A stretch of DNA of 33,363 bases from Burkholderiaceae bacterium (GTDB taxonomy: Bacteria > Pseudomonadota > Gammaproteobacteria > Burkholderiales > Burkholderiaceae_C): assembly GCA_023954035.1 (NCBI GenBank), contig JAMLIT010000040.1, positions 1-33,363 on the forward strand, in the 5' to 3' direction. The translations under genes and the position numbers were made by a program. This document shows positions 1 through 7,745 of this stretch, one piece after another. Below the pieces are notes generated by a model. The model had not been told where the DNA came from. It searched no databases and was given only the letters and a program-made list of their open reading frames with translations. Every line of letters begins with the position of its first letter. The first letter of the stretch is position 1.

Positions 1-315
1 CATGAGGTGTTGCACCTGCTCACTGGCCGGTCCCAGGTGCTGCAGCAGCCACAGTGAGCTGAGCGCGGCCGGAACACTGCCTGCGCACAACAGGCCCACC
101 ACGCTCCAGGGCACCAGGCGCTGGCGGGCCAGATGGACGGTGCCGCCCATCTTGGTGAAGGCGGCAAACAGCAGGTCGGTGCCGATGGCCAGGTGGGGTT
201 TCACGCCGAAAAAGAAGATCAGCACCGGCGTCATGAGCGAGCCGCCGCCCACCCCCGTCAGCCCCACGATGAGGCCCACGAGGAAACCAGCAAGGATGAA
301 CGCGAAATCGGGCAT
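1..315 (-). CDS. TauE/SafE family sulfite exporter-like membrane protein (3' end beyond window)
   Basis: This is the N-terminal 105 residues of a membrane protein whose end lies off the left edge. The start ATG at 315 opens MPDFAFILAGFLVG, followed by the glycine-rich LTGVGGGSL segment typical of the first helix of TauE/SafE (DUF81) proteins. The segment PVLIFFFGVKPHLAIGTDL is also family-like. Members move small anions such as sulfite or sulfonates, or have unknown substrates, across the inner membrane; the substrate here cannot be told. The gene lies 80 bp downstream of mnmC on the same strand. The gap is AT-rich and carries a palindrome, so it probably has its own promoter. Confidence 0.85.
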   Translation of the reverse strand, partial: MPDFAFILAGFLVGLIVGLTGVGGGSLMTPVLIFFFGVKPHLAIGTDLLFAAFTKMGGTVHLARQRLVPWSVVGLLCAGSVPAALSSLWLLQHLGPASEQVQHLM

Positions 316-370
316 GGACGCCACTCTAGGCGGCGTCCATATCAAAGCAAACGACTGTTTGGTGCTTCCT

Positions 371-394
371 ATATTCCAATAAGCTTATATTTCC
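371..394. promoter_or_regulatory. AT-rich palindrome upstream of the TauE-like gene
   Basis: A perfect 10-bp palindrome, ATAAGCTTAT, lies at 379-388. It is flanked by a direct repeat, ATATTCC (371-377) and ATATTTCC (387-394). The AT-rich patch stands out in GC-rich DNA, about 65 bp upstream of the exporter start. It could be an operator or promoter region for that gene. The binding protein is unknown. Confidence 0.3.
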
Positions 395-395
395 T

Positions 396-2291
396 TCACC
401 GCCGGAGACCGTGGTGAGGAAGAAAACGCTCACTGGACATCGCGCGTGCCAGCCGGGCCTCCACCGGCAGCGGTTCGCCGTGCAGTCGCGCCGCCAGCAG
501 CTCGCCGCACAGCACAGCCCGGGTCAGCCCGCGTGCGCCCATGGCCGTGCAGACCCACAGGCCGGACAAGGTCGGGGGGTTCACCGGCCCCACGATGGGC
601 AGGCGGTCGCGCGCCGTACAGCGCACGCTGGCCCAGGCCTGCACGCTGTGCCCAGCAGGGGGGCCGGCCGGGTCAAAGGCCGACTGCAGTGCGGTGGCCG
701 CCTGGGGCAGCAAGTCGTGCAAATGCTGCCAGTTGCTGACATGGGCGGCGGCACGCTCATCCTCCGTGAAGGGCAAATGCGCCACGTCGCGCTCGAAAGT
801 GGAGCCCATGTGCCAGGCGTGGCCCCCGCCCTCCATGGGCACATGCGCCACCAGGCTGCCGTTGCCGTTCACAGGAAAGGGCGGCAGCCCCGAGGTGTCC
901 GCCGCCTGGCGTCCCCAGGACATCTGCCCGCGCACCGCTTGCAACGGCAGCGGCGGCTGCTTCATGGAAGCCAAGAGCGCGTTGCAGGCCGGTCCGGCGG
1001 CCAGCACCACCAGCTCTGCCTCGGCCATGGCCTGGCCCTGGGGGTTCAAGACTTGCCAGACGGGGGGCGCACCATTGGCCTGGCCGGGCCCGCGTTGTAG
1101 ATGCGCCACCTGCGCCCGAGCCCGCCAGACAATGCCGGGTTGCGCCAGCGAGGCTTCCACCAGCCTGGCGGGTCGCGCCCAGCCGGCGCGCGCATGCCAG
1201 CAGGCGCAGTCTTCCTGCGGCAGTCCTGCGGCGAGCAGGGTTTCGGCGCTGGCTTTTTGGCTCCAGTCGGCACCGGGGCTGGCGCCCCAATCGGCCGGCA
1301 AGCCCAGGTGGCCTGCGGGTCGGCGCTCCAGCACGCCGCTGGCGCACCAGTCCACGCCCGCCCGCAGCAACTCGGCACATTGCTGCAGCATGGCCCGCAC
1401 TCCGCTGCGCGAGATGCGTGAAAAAAGGTTGTCGTCTGGCGAGAGGTGCGGAGCAAACACGCCCACGGGCAGGCTGGAAGCGCCTGCGGCGGGTGTGGTG
1501 CCTGTGTCCAGCACCTGCACCTGCCAGCCTCGCCGTGCCAGACTGGCGGCGCAGGCCGCACCGGCCACACCGGCGCCAATGACAACGCAGCGCATGGGCG
1601 GGGTGGGTTGCGCGTTGGCGCGCGGGCCGCGCGGCTCCCAGTCCGGATCGAATCGAGCGCGCAGCTGGGCGGGCTTGGGCAAGGTATCCGGCGAGGTGTC
1701 AGCCGCTGGCTCCATCTGAAATCCGCATTGCGCCAGCGCTGCCTTGCCGGCTGCGAAGGCCCCGTCGGCTGCCAGGCGCGTGCCCCGACGACAGCACCGT
1801 GCCAGCGCTTTGACTGCATGGAGGTCTGCCTGTTCGAAGCCGTGCCCGGCAATCGAGCCACTGAGGAAGACGCTGTCCGCTGTCCAGCCCTGCTCGCGCA
1901 GCAGCCGTGTCGCATCGCCAATGCCGAGCGTGAGCAGCACCCGGCCGCCCTCGAAACGCAGGCGGTGCACCCCTGGCAGCAGGCCCCAGCATTGCTCGAC
2001 CAGTGCGTCCGCCAGCGAGAGCAACTCCGGATGCGCCGCGGTGCGACGGATCAACTGCGCGGTGGGCGGCTGCGCGCAGAGCGCGACGAAATGCAGCAAG
2101 CGTGGGCGCTTGGCATCGGCGCGCCAGGCCGCCCAGCAGCGAAGAAAGCTCTCCCCATCGCCCCACGGCATTTGCAGAATGCGCCACTGGTTCTGGTCCG
2201 CCCAGGCAGCGGGCAGGCCGCAGCCTTGCAAGAGACTTGCGCCTGCGCCCGCGGGGGATGCGTCGCCGAGCCCGTCAAAGCTTTCGGCCAT
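396..2291 (-). CDS. mnmC: MnmC-like tRNA wobble-uridine modification protein: intact FAD oxidoreductase half, degenerate methyltransferase half
   Basis: MnmC normally has two activities on tRNA wobble U34. The C-terminal FAD domain turns cmnm5(s2)U into nm5(s2)U, and the N-terminal SAM domain methylates this to mnm5(s2)U. In this 631-residue protein the FAD domain (about 233-631) looks intact. It has the dinucleotide motif VIGAGVAGAACAAS (237-250), a FAD-domain block around PVGVFAPHLSPDDN, and a C-terminal RDRLPIVGP...GARGLT region. The N-terminal domain keeps its scaffold (LQGCGLPAAW, 21-30; CWAAWRADAKRPRLLHF, 52-68). However, the stretch where family members carry a glycine-rich ETGFGxGLNFL SAM motif reads LQMPWGDGESFL. 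The usual catalytic LDGF reads LSGS (143-146), and the normal first 30 or so residues are missing. The FAD step is likely; methylation is doubtful. It lies downstream of yggX, just beyond its terminator. Confidence 0.85.
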   Translation of the reverse strand: MAESFDGLGDASPAGAGASLLQGCGLPAAWADQNQWRILQMPWGDGESFLRCWAAWRADAKRPRLLHFVALCAQPPTAQLIRRTAAHPELLSLADALVEQCWGLLPGVHRLRFEGGRVLLTLGIGDATRLLREQGWTADSVFLSGSIAGHGFEQADLHAVKALARCCRRGTRLAADGAFAAGKAALAQCGFQMEPAADTSPDTLPKPAQLRARFDPDWEPRGPRANAQPTPPMRCVVIGAGVAGAACAASLARRGWQVQVLDTGTTPAAGASSLPVGVFAPHLSPDDNLFSRISRSGVRAMLQQCAELLRAGVDWCASGVLERRPAGHLGLPADWGASPGADWSQKASAETLLAAGLPQEDCACWHARAGWARPARLVEASLAQPGIVWRARAQVAHLQRGPGQANGAPPVWQVLNPQGQAMAEAELVVLAAGPACNALLASMKQPPLPLQAVRGQMSWGRQAADTSGLPPFPVNGNGSLVAHVPMEGGGHAWHMGSTFERDVAHLPFTEDERAAAHVSNWQHLHDLLPQAATALQSAFDPAGPPAGHSVQAWASVRCTARDRLPIVGPVNPPTLSGLWVCTAMGARGLTRAVLCGELLAARLHGEPLPVEARLARAMSSERFLPHHGLRR

Positions 2292-2313
2292 GGGATGCAG
2301 TCAATAGAGGCAC

Positions 2314-2341
2314 AACAAAAAAGGCGCCTCCGAGGGCGCCT
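2314..2341 (-). terminator. Rho-independent terminator after yggX
   Basis: Read on the minus strand, a 7-bp stem AGGCGCC/GGCGCCT (2322-2328 and 2335-2341) with a 6-nt loop is followed by a run of T (2316-2321). It lies 21 bp past the yggX stop and 23 bp before the mnmC start, so mnmC needs either read-through or its own promoter. Confidence 0.8.
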
Positions 2342-2361
2342 GCGAAATAGAAAGAGCTTGT

Positions 2362-2634
2362 TCAGGCACTCGGCGGCACGTAGCCCTGCACGGCGTCGGC
2401 GCCGCCACCAAAGAAATGCTGTTCCATCTGGCGCGCCAAATATTGGCGGGCGCGGGCGTCGGCCAGGTTCAGGCGGTTCTCGTTGACCAGCATGGTCTGG
2501 TGCTTGAGCCAGGCGGCCCATGCCTCTTTGCTGACGTTTTCCCACAGCCGCTTGCCGAGCTCGCCAGGGTAGGGCGGAAAATCGAGACCTTCAGCCTCTT
2601 TGCCGAGTTTGATGCATTGGACCATGCGTGCCAT
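2362..2634 (-). CDS. yggX: Probable Fe(2+)-trafficking / oxidative damage protection protein
   Basis: This 90-residue protein aligns with the YggX family through its whole length: [19 protein letters not shown] at the N-terminus, then [18 protein letters not shown], then [13 protein letters not shown]. coli YggX is 91 residues. The conserved Cys7 is present. Family members protect Fe-S proteins from oxidants and are thought to handle labile Fe(II) in the cytoplasm. The start ATG at 2634 is preceded by AAGGA nine bases upstream and matches the family N-terminus, so the longer upstream-extended frame is not used. A strong terminator follows. The gene is 46 bp downstream of the lipoate-ligase-like gene and may be co-transcribed with it. 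Confidence 0.93.
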   Translation of the reverse strand: MARMVQCIKLGKEAEGLDFPPYPGELGKRLWENVSKEAWAAWLKHQTMLVNENRLNLADARARQYLARQMEQHFFGGGADAVQGYVPPSA

Positions 2635-2680
2635 GTCGAAGAATCCTTGTGGAGGCTGCCAAGATACAAATGGCGCCACT

Positions 2681-3424
2681 TTAGCAAGTTTCGTAGTGCC
2701 CAGGACCGCCGGGGGCCGACTCGGCGTCCTGCAGCGCGCCTGCCAAGGCCTCGTGCAGGCCAGCCGCAAGCGCCTGCGCAGTGCAGGGCGCATCGGTCAA
2801 TTCTTCGCAGGCCACGGTGCGGCGGCGCATTTCGGGGGCAGCCTCGGGGTGCCCCAGCGCGCCGCACAGCAGCGGCCAGTCGGGCACGGTGACCAGGGTG
2901 CCGGCCACCAGCAAGATGCCATTGCGTTGGCGGCGCTGCGCCAGGCCCACCAGTTTGCGGTTGCGCACGTCGGTCAGCTCCCAGGGGGCCAGGCTGCCGT
3001 AACACGCCCAGTCCACGGCCGGCCCCATGCTGGCATTGGCCTGCGCAACATCCGCCGCAGGCAGGGCCTGCGCCGGGACGCCCAGATCCGCCAGTACCCT
3101 TGCGTGCAGCAAGCCCAGTTCGCGGTAGCTGTCCACCAAACCCTGAGATACCCACGGATGGGCCGTGGGAAGCACCACGGACAAGCTGACCAGCCACGGC
3201 CCGGCGAGCACAGCGCCGCCGCCGGACGGGCGTTGCACCAGCTCGGTTCCGGGCGGCAGCCGGGCCTCGGCAACAGGCAGCAGTGCGCGCTGCGAGCAGC
3301 CGAGCACGATGGCGGGAGCGCGATAGGTCCAGAGGCGAAAGCTGGGCGCTGTCACGGGTGCGGCGAGCTGCTGGCTGTTCCAGGCTTGTTCCTGGGCGAT
3401 GGTGCTGTCGTTGCGGGCTTGCAT
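2681..3424 (-). CDS. Lipoate-protein ligase A / biotin-lipoate ligase family protein
   Basis: From the ATG at 3424 the product has 247 residues. Family marks are [19 protein letters not shown] (64-82), the substrate-binding loop, and [11 protein letters not shown] (140-150). [19 protein letters not shown] (154-172) holds the catalytic lysine at 157. Such enzymes attach lipoate or octanoate to lipoyl domains, or have drifted to other acyl transfers; the exact substrate is uncertain. The protein is short at the N-terminus compared with typical LplA (about 330 residues in E. coli), so it lacks the C-terminal accessory domain and perhaps some leading residues. No ATG exists between 3424 and the neighbouring stop, so an alternative start codon further upstream is possible. 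It lies 50 bp after the DUF1850 gene in the TRAP transporter gene block. Confidence 0.82.
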   Translation of the reverse strand: MQARNDSTIAQEQAWNSQQLAAPVTAPSFRLWTYRAPAIVLGCSQRALLPVAEARLPPGTELVQRPSGGGAVLAGPWLVSLSVVLPTAHPWVSQGLVDSYRELGLLHARVLADLGVPAQALPAADVAQANASMGPAVDWACYGSLAPWELTDVRNRKLVGLAQRRQRNGILLVAGTLVTVPDWPLLCGALGHPEAAPEMRRRTVACEELTDAPCTAQALAAGLHEALAGALQDAESAPGGPGHYETC

Positions 3425-3474
3425 GGAGCGATGGATGGCGTCGCGAAGCAAGATGCTGCGCAGGGTTCTGAATC

Positions 3475-3864
3475 TTACGGATTGCGGTTCTGTCTTTGGC
3501 AGGCGTGCAGAGTCGTTGTGCCGGCCGCGACAGGAATCCAGTGGTTGAGGGGCAGGCAGCGGCCGGAAATGCACAGATCGTAGTCGCGCACATAGGGAGA
3601 GCGTGCCAGCACGATTTCCTTGCGCCAAGGATCGGAGAGACGGTAGTGCCAGACGCCGTGCTCAAGCCACGCCTTGTCCGGCGGGTCCATGCCCGCACCG
3701 GAGCCGCGAATGCGAGCGCCGGTGATAGCCAGCCACGGCCCGACCACAGCGTAGTCTTCTTCCCAAGCGATTTTCTCGATGGAGTGCTGCCAGCGCAGAG
3801 TGAAATGTTGGGCGGGCAGGCTCACTGTGAGCGCGCCAGCCACCATGCACAGGGCTGCGAGCAA
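3475..3864 (-). CDS. DUF1850 domain-containing protein
   Basis: Up to 129 residues, with family-typical FTLRWQHSIEKIAWEEDY, then GARIRGSGAGMDPP. It has a short hydrophobic N-terminus that may act as a membrane or export signal. DUF1850 genes are regularly found beside TAXI-type TRAP transporters, as here, but the role is unknown. The first possible start is TTG at 3864, which lies in the same frame as the upstream permease and only three sense codons after its TGA. An ATG at 3846 (MVAGALTVSLPAQHF) is the other candidate and leaves a shorter signal-like segment. Co-transcription with the permease is very likely. Confidence 0.8.
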   Translation of the reverse strand: MLAALCMVAGALTVSLPAQHFTLRWQHSIEKIAWEEDYAVVGPWLAITGARIRGSGAGMDPPDKAWLEHGVWHYRLSDPWRKEIVLARSPYVRDYDLCISGRCLPLNHWIPVAAGTTTLHACQRQNRNP

Positions 3865-3873
3865 ACCGCGTTC

Positions 3874-5925
3874 TCAGGCGGGCGCTTGGGCGCGATTGGC
3901 CTGCCGTACGCGCACGGCATGCCAAAGCGCCAGGACAGCCGCCATACTAAGACCGATCTCGTCGGTCGACGGCAATGCCGCAACCAGAAAACCGGCTGCA
4001 ACCAAGGCCCAAATGCGCTCCCACCAGGCCAATGGTTTGATCCAATAACCGATGGCAGTGCCCCCCCAAAGCACGATGGCGACGACGGCCTTGAACATCA
4101 CGTAGAGCGTGGCTGTCCAACCACCATCGCCCTGCAGCATCAGTGCGGGCGCGTATACGGCCATATAAGGAACGACAAACCCGGCAATGGCAATGCGCAT
4201 GGCTTGAAAGCCAATTTTCAACGGCGATTCCTTCGCAATCGGCGCCGCAGCGAAGGCTGCCAGCGCCACCGGTGGCGTGAGATCGGCCATGATGCCGAAG
4301 TAAAAGACGAACATGTGCGAGACGATCAGCGGCACGCCGAGCTCGAGCAGCGCTGGCGCGGCGAGCGAGCTGGTGATGATGTAGTTGGGAATGGTCGGAA
4401 TGCCCATGCCCAGCACCAGGCACACCAGCATGGTCAGCACCAGGCTCAGAAACAGGCTGCTTTGCCCCATCTGGATGATGTAGCCGGCAAACAGCGTTGC
4501 AGCGCCCGTGAGGGTGAGCACACCGATGATCACGCCCACCAGCGCGCAGGCGACACCCACGGGCAGCGCGTGGCGCGCGCCCTCAGCCAGGGCGTGCAGC
4601 GCCATGCGCAGGGTGTCGCGCCCACCGCGCAGAAACCACAACACCACGGCCATGGCGGCAGCCAGCGCAATGATGGCGCCAATGCCGTATTTGAAGAAAC
4701 TCGACGCGGCCAGGCCAATCAGCACCCAGAAGATGATTTGCAGTGGCCGGGTGCCAAAACGTGTTGTCATGGCGGCGCCAAAAATGAGCACCACGGTCAG
4801 GGCCAGCCCCACCATGCCGGAAAACAGCGGCGTGTAGCCCGAGAACAGCAGCCACACCAGCACCGCCAGTGGCAGGATCAAGTACCAACGCAGCTTGATG
4901 GCGGCCCAGGGGTCCGGGCACTCTTCCTTGGGCATGCCCAGGAGGCCGCGCCGGCCGGCTTCCAGGTGCACCATGACAAAGGCGGTGAAGAAGTACAGCA
5001 GCGCCGGAATCGAAGCCGCCTTGCAGATCTCCAGATACGGCACGTCGATGGTCTCGGCCATGATGAAGGCCACGGCGCCCATCACCGGCGGCATGATCTG
5101 CCCGCCCATGCTGGCGGTGGCTTCCACGCCGCCCGCGAAGTCGGCTCGGTAGCCAAAGCGCTTCATCAGCGGAATGGTGAATTGCCCGGTGGTGACGACG
5201 TTGGCCACGCCCGAACCGTTGATGGTGCCCATCAGGCCCGACGACACCACCGACACCTTGGCCGGCCCGCCCTTGGTGTGGCCGAACAAGCCGAGCGCAA
5301 AGTCGGTGAACAGCTGGATCATCCCGGCGCGCTCCAGGAAGGCGCCAAACAGGATGAACAGGAAAATATACGAAGACGACACGTAAGTGGGTGTGCCGTA
5401 AATGCCCTCGGTGCCAAAACTGAGCTGCCCGACGATCTGGTCGAGCCCGTAGCCTCTATGAACCAACACGCCGGGTGCATATTGCCCAAACAGCGCATAG
5501 ACCAGAAAGGTGGCGCAAACCAGCGGCAGTGCCAGCCCCATGATGCGGCGCGCGGCTTCAAAGACCAGCGCGATCAGGATGAGACCGATCACCATGTCGC
5601 TGCGGGTGAGCTCGCCCGCGCGCTGTACCAGATCGGCCTCAAAAACCCACTGGTACAGACCGGTGACAAAACCCACAGCGCCAATGCCCCAGCCCAGCCA
5701 GCGCTGGCGCGCCGGCGGGTACAGCACAAAGGTGACCAGCAACAGAAAGCCCACGTGCACGCCGCGCACGACACTGCTCGACAGTGGGCTGAATGCGGCA
5801 GTGACGATCTGGAACGTGGAAAACGCCACCGCCACCCAGAACAGAGCGCCGGCGAAGGCCGGCGGTTCTGCCTCTGGGGTCTGCAGCTGCGCGTCGGCCG
5901 AAGCCTGGGCAGCGGCTGCGCTCAT
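3874..5925 (-). CDS. TRAP transporter fused permease (DctQ-DctM type, TAXI system)
   Basis: A 683-residue polytopic inner-membrane protein fusing the small and large permease subunits, as usual in TAXI-TRAP systems. Recognisable pieces are the start of the DctM domain (FGQYAPGVLVHRGY), the conserved TASMGGQIMPPVMGAVAFIM region, and LGMGIPTIPNYIITSSLAAP near the C-terminus. It drives uptake of an organic acid or similar solute with an ion gradient, taking the substrate from the periplasmic binding protein encoded just upstream. The start ATG overlaps the binding-protein stop by four bases (5922-5925), showing translational coupling. The substrate cannot be read from sequence; known TAXI systems handle glutamate, 2-oxoglutarate and other compounds. 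Confidence 0.93.
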   Translation of the reverse strand: MSAAAAQASADAQLQTPEAEPPAFAGALFWVAVAFSTFQIVTAAFSPLSSSVVRGVHVGFLLLVTFVLYPPARQRWLGWGIGAVGFVTGLYQWVFEADLVQRAGELTRSDMVIGLILIALVFEAARRIMGLALPLVCATFLVYALFGQYAPGVLVHRGYGLDQIVGQLSFGTEGIYGTPTYVSSSYIFLFILFGAFLERAGMIQLFTDFALGLFGHTKGGPAKVSVVSSGLMGTINGSGVANVVTTGQFTIPLMKRFGYRADFAGGVEATASMGGQIMPPVMGAVAFIMAETIDVPYLEICKAASIPALLYFFTAFVMVHLEAGRRGLLGMPKEECPDPWAAIKLRWYLILPLAVLVWLLFSGYTPLFSGMVGLALTVVLIFGAAMTTRFGTRPLQIIFWVLIGLAASSFFKYGIGAIIALAAAMAVVLWFLRGGRDTLRMALHALAEGARHALPVGVACALVGVIIGVLTLTGAATLFAGYIIQMGQSSLFLSLVLTMLVCLVLGMGIPTIPNYIITSSLAAPALLELGVPLIVSHMFVFYFGIMADLTPPVALAAFAAAPIAKESPLKIGFQAMRIAIAGFVVPYMAVYAPALMLQGDGGWTATLYVMFKAVVAIVLWGGTAIGYWIKPLAWWERIWALVAAGFLVAALPSTDEIGLSMAAVLALWHAVRVRQANRAQAPA

Positions 5926-6905
5926 TTCAGTACGCCGGCCTCGCGGTAGTACTTCTCGGCGCCAGGGTGGAAAGTGACGGCCGTGCCCTGCATGGCGGTG
6001 GCGCGGTCGATTGCTTTGGCAGCGTTGTGCGCGGCGACCAGGGTAGGCAGGTTTTCGAACATCGACTTGGTCATCTGGTAGACCTCTTCGTCTGCAACGC
6101 CGGTGTGGCTGACCAGGAAGTTGCGGATGGCCACCGTGGGCACATCGGCCGTCTGGCCTTCGTAGGTATTGGCCGGAATGGTTGCCGGCTGGTAGGCGGC
6201 ATCGCCCACTTTGGCCACGACATCGGCGGGCACGGACACCACCACAATCTTCACGGCAGTTGCCAGGTCGCGGATGGACGAGACGCCCAGGCCGGCGGAC
6301 TGCAGGGTGACGTCGAGCTGGCGGTTCTTCATCAGTTCCACCGACTCGCCGAAGGGCAGGTACTCCACCTTGGAGAAATCGCTGTAGGCCAGGCCTGCCG
6401 CCTTGAGGATGGCGCGGGCGTTGAGTTCGGTGCCCGACTTGGGTGCGCCGACGGAGATGCGCTTGCCCTTCAAATCGGCCATGGTCTTGATGCCCGAATC
6501 GGCGCTGGCGACGATCTGGATGTAGTTGGGGTAGATGCCGGCGACGGCGCGCAACTTCTTGAGCGGCGTGGCAAAACCCGATTCCTTGTTGCCGTTCCAG
6601 GCATCCGAGAGGGCGTCACCCAGGGTGAAGGCGATTTCGCCGCGCCCTGCCTGCAGCAGGTTGAGGTTTTCTGCCGATGCCTTGGTCGACTGCACCGTGA
6701 CCTTGGCGTCGGGCATGGCCTTGCCATAAATCTGCGACAGCGCCACGCCCATTGGGTAATACACGCCGCTTTGGCCGCCGGTCAGCACGTTGATGAATTT
6801 TTGCTGCGCCAGCGCCAGCCGCGAGAAGGGCAGCGTCGCGCTCGCCAGGGCGCCGAGCACCAGGGCGCGGCGGGGCAGGGGCAGGGTGGGAAGAAGCTGT
6901 TTCAT
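5922..6905 (-). CDS. TAXI family TRAP transporter solute-binding protein
   Basis: A 327-residue periplasmic binding protein. Residues 1 to about 34 form a signal peptide (basic start, hydrophobic core, LALAQ cleavage region). The mature part opens with FINVLTGGQSGVYYPMGVAL, a hallmark of TAXI proteins, and continues with TKASAENLNLLQAGRGEIAF and GKRISVGAPKSGTELNARAI. It binds the transported solute and hands it to the fused permease encoded directly downstream. It is the first gene of a probable operon: binding protein, permease, DUF1850, ligase-like gene, yggX. The 205-bp gap to the divergent FMN reductase gene must hold promoters for both directions; I could not define them. Confidence 0.93.
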   Translation of the reverse strand: MKQLLPTLPLPRRALVLGALASATLPFSRLALAQQKFINVLTGGQSGVYYPMGVALSQIYGKAMPDAKVTVQSTKASAENLNLLQAGRGEIAFTLGDALSDAWNGNKESGFATPLKKLRAVAGIYPNYIQIVASADSGIKTMADLKGKRISVGAPKSGTELNARAILKAAGLAYSDFSKVEYLPFGESVELMKNRQLDVTLQSAGLGVSSIRDLATAVKIVVVSVPADVVAKVGDAAYQPATIPANTYEGQTADVPTVAIRNFLVSHTGVADEEVYQMTKSMFENLPTLVAAHNAAKAIDRATAMQGTAVTFHPGAEKYYREAGVLK

Positions 6906-7097
6906 CGGTGTCTCCGGATTTGTCGTTCGGGAAGGCAGCGCCGCACCGGCGCCACCACGAACGGCAGACTGTAGCGCCAGCGTGGGCAGCGTGTATTGGT
7001 GCGCACCCTATCGCGAGCGGGCATGCGCGGCTGAGCGCCGAGTTTCTTCCGGGCCTATCATGCAGCTGAGCGCCGCCCTTTGGCGGCAGCCTGCGAC

Positions 7098-7103
7098 AAG
7101 GAG
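7098..7103 (+). promoter_or_regulatory. Ribosome binding site of the FMN reductase gene
   Basis: AAGGAG lies seven bases before the ATG at 7111. It fixes the start well inside the longer open frame that begins at 6790. Confidence 0.75.
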
Positions 7104-7110
7104 TTTTTCC

Positions 7111-7659
7111 ATGAGTGACCTCACCATCGCCGTATTGATCGGCAGCCTGCGCAAGGAATCGTTCAACCGCCGCCTGGCGCAGGCGCTGGCCCGCATGGCG
7201 CCAGCGGGCTGCAATTTGTCCATGGTCCGCATCGACGACTTGCCGCTCTACAACCAGGACGACGACGCGCACCAGGCCGATTCGGTCAAACGCTTGAAGT
7301 CGGAGATTGTGGCTGCGCACGGCGTGCTTTTTGTGAGTCCGGAATACAACCGCTCGGTGCCAGGCGTACTGAAGAACGCCATTGACCATGCATCGCGCCC
7401 CTACGGCACCAGTGCCTGGGCTGGCAAGCCTGCCGGCGTCATTGGTGTGTCCAGCGGCGCCATTGGCACCGCGCTGGGTCAGCAGCATCTGCGCAATATC
7501 CTTGCCTACCTCGACATGCCCACGCTGGGCCAGCCCGAGGCGTTCATCCAGGCCAAGGAAGGCTTGTTCGGCGCCGATGGTGAAATCGGTGAGGGCAGCC
7601 GCAAGTTCGTCCAGACCTGGCTGGACGCCTACCTGGCCTGGGTGAAGAAGCACTCCTGA
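7111..7659 (+). CDS. NADPH-dependent FMN reductase / quinone reductase family protein
   Basis: The product has 182 residues and a flavodoxin-like fold. IGSLRKESFNRRLAQAL (about residues 10-26) is the FMN phosphate-binding loop, and SPEYNRSVPGVLKNAIDHAS is the second family signature. These cytoplasmic enzymes reduce quinones, chromate or azo compounds using NAD(P)H and bound FMN (ChrR/YieF group); the natural substrate here is not evident. The start is set by an AAGGAG site. It is divergent from the TRAP operon and is followed, after a short repeat, by a LysR regulator on the same strand. Confidence 0.88.
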   Translation: MSDLTIAVLIGSLRKESFNRRLAQALARMAPAGCNLSMVRIDDLPLYNQDDDAHQADSVKRLKSEIVAAHGVLFVSPEYNRSVPGVLKNAIDHASRPYGTSAWAGKPAGVIGVSSGAIGTALGQQHLRNILAYLDMPTLGQPEAFIQAKEGLFGADGEIGEGSRKFVQTWLDAYLAWVKKHS

Positions 7660-7678
7660 AAGAGCCAAGACGCTATCT

Positions 7679-7728
7679 AAGTTGTAGCTATTCGCCCTTT
7701 ATGCACGAGCGCTAGAGCCGATTTTTAC
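7679..7728 (+). repeat. Short interspersed repeat, copy A (degenerate dyad)
   Basis: The core TAGCTATTCGCCCTTTATG (from 7685) and GAGCGCTAGAGCC (7707-7719), then ATTTTTA, match the copy at 16205-16250 and the inverted copy at 20829-20878 without gaps. The inner hairpin is weak in this copy. It fills most of the 86-bp gap between the FMN reductase stop and the LysR start. Confidence 0.65.
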
Positions 7729-7745
7729 TGTATTTTTGGCCTGGG

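Noticed and set aside
2291-2361. Frameshift as the cause of the odd MnmC N-terminus
   Set aside because: The flanking N-terminal scaffold motifs stay in one frame on both sides of the altered motif, so substitution rather than a sequencing error is more likely.
3496-5949. Long plus-strand open frame of 817 codons
   Set aside because: It is antisense to the TRAP permease, its product is Gln/His/Arg-rich without family features, and it arises from high-GC codon bias on the true gene.
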